Below are positions 62,771 to 64,000 of a stretch of DNA of 64,000 nt, in pieces (position 1 is the first letter of the stretch; every line of letters begins with the position of its first letter). The position numbers were made by a program, and so were the translations under genes. Under the pieces are notes generated by a model. The model made no database searches and was not told where the DNA came from. It was given only the letters and a program-made list of their open reading frames with translations. The DNA comes from Bacillus sp. FJAT-25509 (GTDB lineage Bacteria > Bacillota > Bacilli > Bacillales > Bacillaceae_G). Location of the stretch: contig NZ_LJIZ01000023.1 of the NCBI RefSeq assembly GCF_001420605.1, positions 1 to 64,000 of the forward strand, given 5' to 3'.

Positions 62771-63493
62771 ATGAGAATTGATAAAATTTTAGCCAATATG
62801 GGATATGGCAGTAGGAAAGAAGTAAAGTCTCTACTAAAACAAGGTGTTGTAAAGGTTGGAGATAATATTGTAAAAAGCCCAAAAGAGCATGTTGATATTG
62901 AACAGCAAGTTGTAACGGTAAATGGTGAAGTAGTAGAGTATAAAGAGTTTGTTTATTTAATGATGAACAAACCACCAGGTGTTATATCTGCCACAGAAGA
63001 TTCTGAGCATGAAACTGTAATCGGATTATTAGAATATGAAGATATCATTTTCGAGCCATTTCCAGTTGGACGTTTAGATAAAGATACTGAAGGATTATTA
63101 TTAATAACGAATGATGGTCATTTGGCACATCAATTACTTTCTCCTAAAAAACACGTACCAAAGAAATATTATGCAACGATTGACGGAGTAGTAACTGAAG
63201 CTGACATTAAAGCATTTGAAAAAGGCGTAACTCTTGAAGATGGTTATTTAACAAAACCTGGTTATTTAACAATTCTTGAATCCGGAGAAGAATCTGAGAT
63301 CGAACTAGTTATTATGGAAGGTAAATTCCATCAAGTTAAAAGAATGTTTGAAGCAGTAGGAAAGAAAGTTACTTACTTAAAAAGATTAGAGATGGGTCCT
63401 TTAAAGTTAGATGAAGATTTAGAGTTAGGTGAATATCGAGAACTAACTGATGAAGAAATTGACCTATTAAAGTCGGTTAACGAAGAGAAATAA
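62771..63493 (+). CDS. ytzG: RsuA-family pseudouridine synthase (YtzG)
   Basis: The 240-aa protein has an N-terminal S4 RNA-binding domain (residues 1-50) and the synthase core GRLDKDTEGLLLITNDG with catalytic D103. It should modify uridine in rRNA, most likely 16S position 516 by analogy with RsuA. AAAAGGTG lies upstream of the ATG. It is convergent with ytzE, as in B. subtilis. Confidence 0.9.
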   Translation: MRIDKILANMGYGSRKEVKSLLKQGVVKVGDNIVKSPKEHVDIEQQVVTVNGEVVEYKEFVYLMMNKPPGVISATEDSEHETVIGLLEYEDIIFEPFPVGRLDKDTEGLLLITNDGHLAHQLLSPKKHVPKKYYATIDGVVTEADIKAFEKGVTLEDGYLTKPGYLTILESGEESEIELVIMEGKFHQVKRMFEAVGKKVTYLKRLEMGPLKLDEDLELGEYRELTDEEIDLLKSVNEEK

Positions 63494-63615
63494 AGTGTTA
63501 CTTATAAATGAGTTTAGATGAATCAAAATGTAAACATAAATTTTATCGGAGCATTTTGACAGGTGAGACTCACGGAAGTCGAGCAACCGTAAATCAGATA
63601 TTAGATAGAGAGCCA

Positions 63616-63676
63616 AAAGAAAAACAAAAACCCTTGATTAGACGTCAGACAAGACAATCAGAGGTTTTTGTTTTTC
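63616..63676. terminator. Terminator between the pseudouridine synthase and ytzE genes
   Basis: AAAACAAAAACC-CTTGATT pairs with AATCAGA-GGTTTTTGTTTT around a 16-nt loop, with a T run following on the plus strand. Confidence 0.8.
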
Positions 63677-63682
63677 TTTTTT

Positions 63683-63904
63683 TTACGAAGAAGCTTTTAC
63701 TTTTTTCCCTGTTACGGCCCATTTTCCCCTACTTGGACTATAAACTAGATTATTAAACTCTAAAATGTTTAAATCTCGTTGGATTGTTCTAGGTGTAATA
63801 CCAAACTCCTCCACTAGGTCTTTTGTAGAAACGGTGCCATTTTCACTAATATACATGTAAATGGCTTTAATTCGAGTCAGCATTCGAGAAGTTCCAGAAT
63901 TCAA
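63683..63904 (-). CDS. ytzE: DeoR-type HTH protein YtzE
   Basis: The 73-aa protein consists of a DeoR-type winged helix only (VSTKDLVEEFGITPRTIQRD, residues 25-44), with no effector domain, and matches the small YtzE of Bacillus. Targets are unknown. The start is TTG at 63904 with AAAGGAG spaced about 7 nt. It is convergent with the pseudouridine synthase gene. Confidence 0.85.
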   Translation of the reverse strand: MNSGTSRMLTRIKAIYMYISENGTVSTKDLVEEFGITPRTIQRDLNILEFNNLVYSPSRGKWAVTGKKVKASS

Positions 63905-64000
63905 AAAACCACTCCTTTACCTACCGCATTGTTTCATAACAGGTTAGTTAAGTATATTACTAGTTAAGCTTATATTTTCATTTTACTCTTTTTCAGTAGT

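Noticed and set aside
63508-63756. 82-codon frame after the pseudouridine synthase gene
   Set aside because: No ribosome site; it runs through a terminator hairpin and into ytzE on the other strand.

Overview
This window is low-GC DNA from the chromosome of a spore-forming member of the Bacillaceae. Three things support this: strong purine-rich ribosome binding sites, frequent TTG and GTG starts, and a gene content and order close to the yt region of Bacillus subtilis (men genes, ytkD, ytoA-ytpB, ytqAB, ytzC, leuS, ytfP-ytgP, ytzG-ytzE). From memory, many proteins also look like those of the B. cereus group. I cannot name the genus or species. No phage, plasmid or CRISPR array was seen.

Region by region. 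1-1936: the 3' part of a large tRNA cluster (19 tRNAs, the first cut by the window edge), closed by a terminator and containing a fragment of an initiator tRNA gene. 2331-3838: adaA and a DMT transporter. 4468-12431: the glycogen operon glgBCDAP, with Spo0A-box-like heptamers far upstream. 12467-16192: a lipase-like protein, an AIM24 protein, a cold-shock protein, TspO and a YteA protein. 16292-24941: menaquinone genes (menA divergent from menF-menD-menH-menB, then menE-menC). 25044-30556: yidD, ytzI, ytkD, a three-gene ABC importer, and a divergent Rrf2 regulator/AhpD-like pair. 30568-39480: pckA, metK with an S-box riboswitch, an oxidoreductase, a glycosidase-like protein/MarR pair, and an MTA/SAH deaminase under an adenine-class riboswitch. 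39484-47503: DinB, FosB, pirin and OsmC, then speD and a fused speA-speE gene, a glycosyltransferase and a PAP2 phosphatase. 47530-54280: gamma carbonic anhydrase, YtpB terpene synthase, an antiporter, a secreted His-rich protein, ytqB/ytqA and ytzC. 54461-63904: an MFS transporter, leuS with a T-box, a rhodanese, a flavoprotein, murJ, a pseudouridine synthase and ytzE.

How the genes connect. metK makes SAM. speD decarboxylates it and the SpeA-SpeE fusion uses it to make spermidine, releasing methylthioadenosine (MTA), which the mtaD product can deaminate. These genes lie within about 12 kb, and two are controlled by metabolite-sensing RNA (SAM and adenine). pckA carries a CcpN-type site. Pirin/OsmC carry MhqR-like operators, FosB depends on bacillithiol and AhpD is a thiol peroxidase type, so the middle of the window is rich in electrophile and oxidant defence.

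The most unusual features are: an in-frame SpeA-SpeE fusion that keeps an internal ribosome site and start for SpeE; the adenine-class riboswitch on mtaD; the Spo0A boxes upstream of glg; a carbonic anhydrase gene whose strong ribosome site is separated from its start by hairpins and a 29-codon ORF; and several unexplained intergenic repeats. All calls are by eye; no alignment, folding or database search was run.
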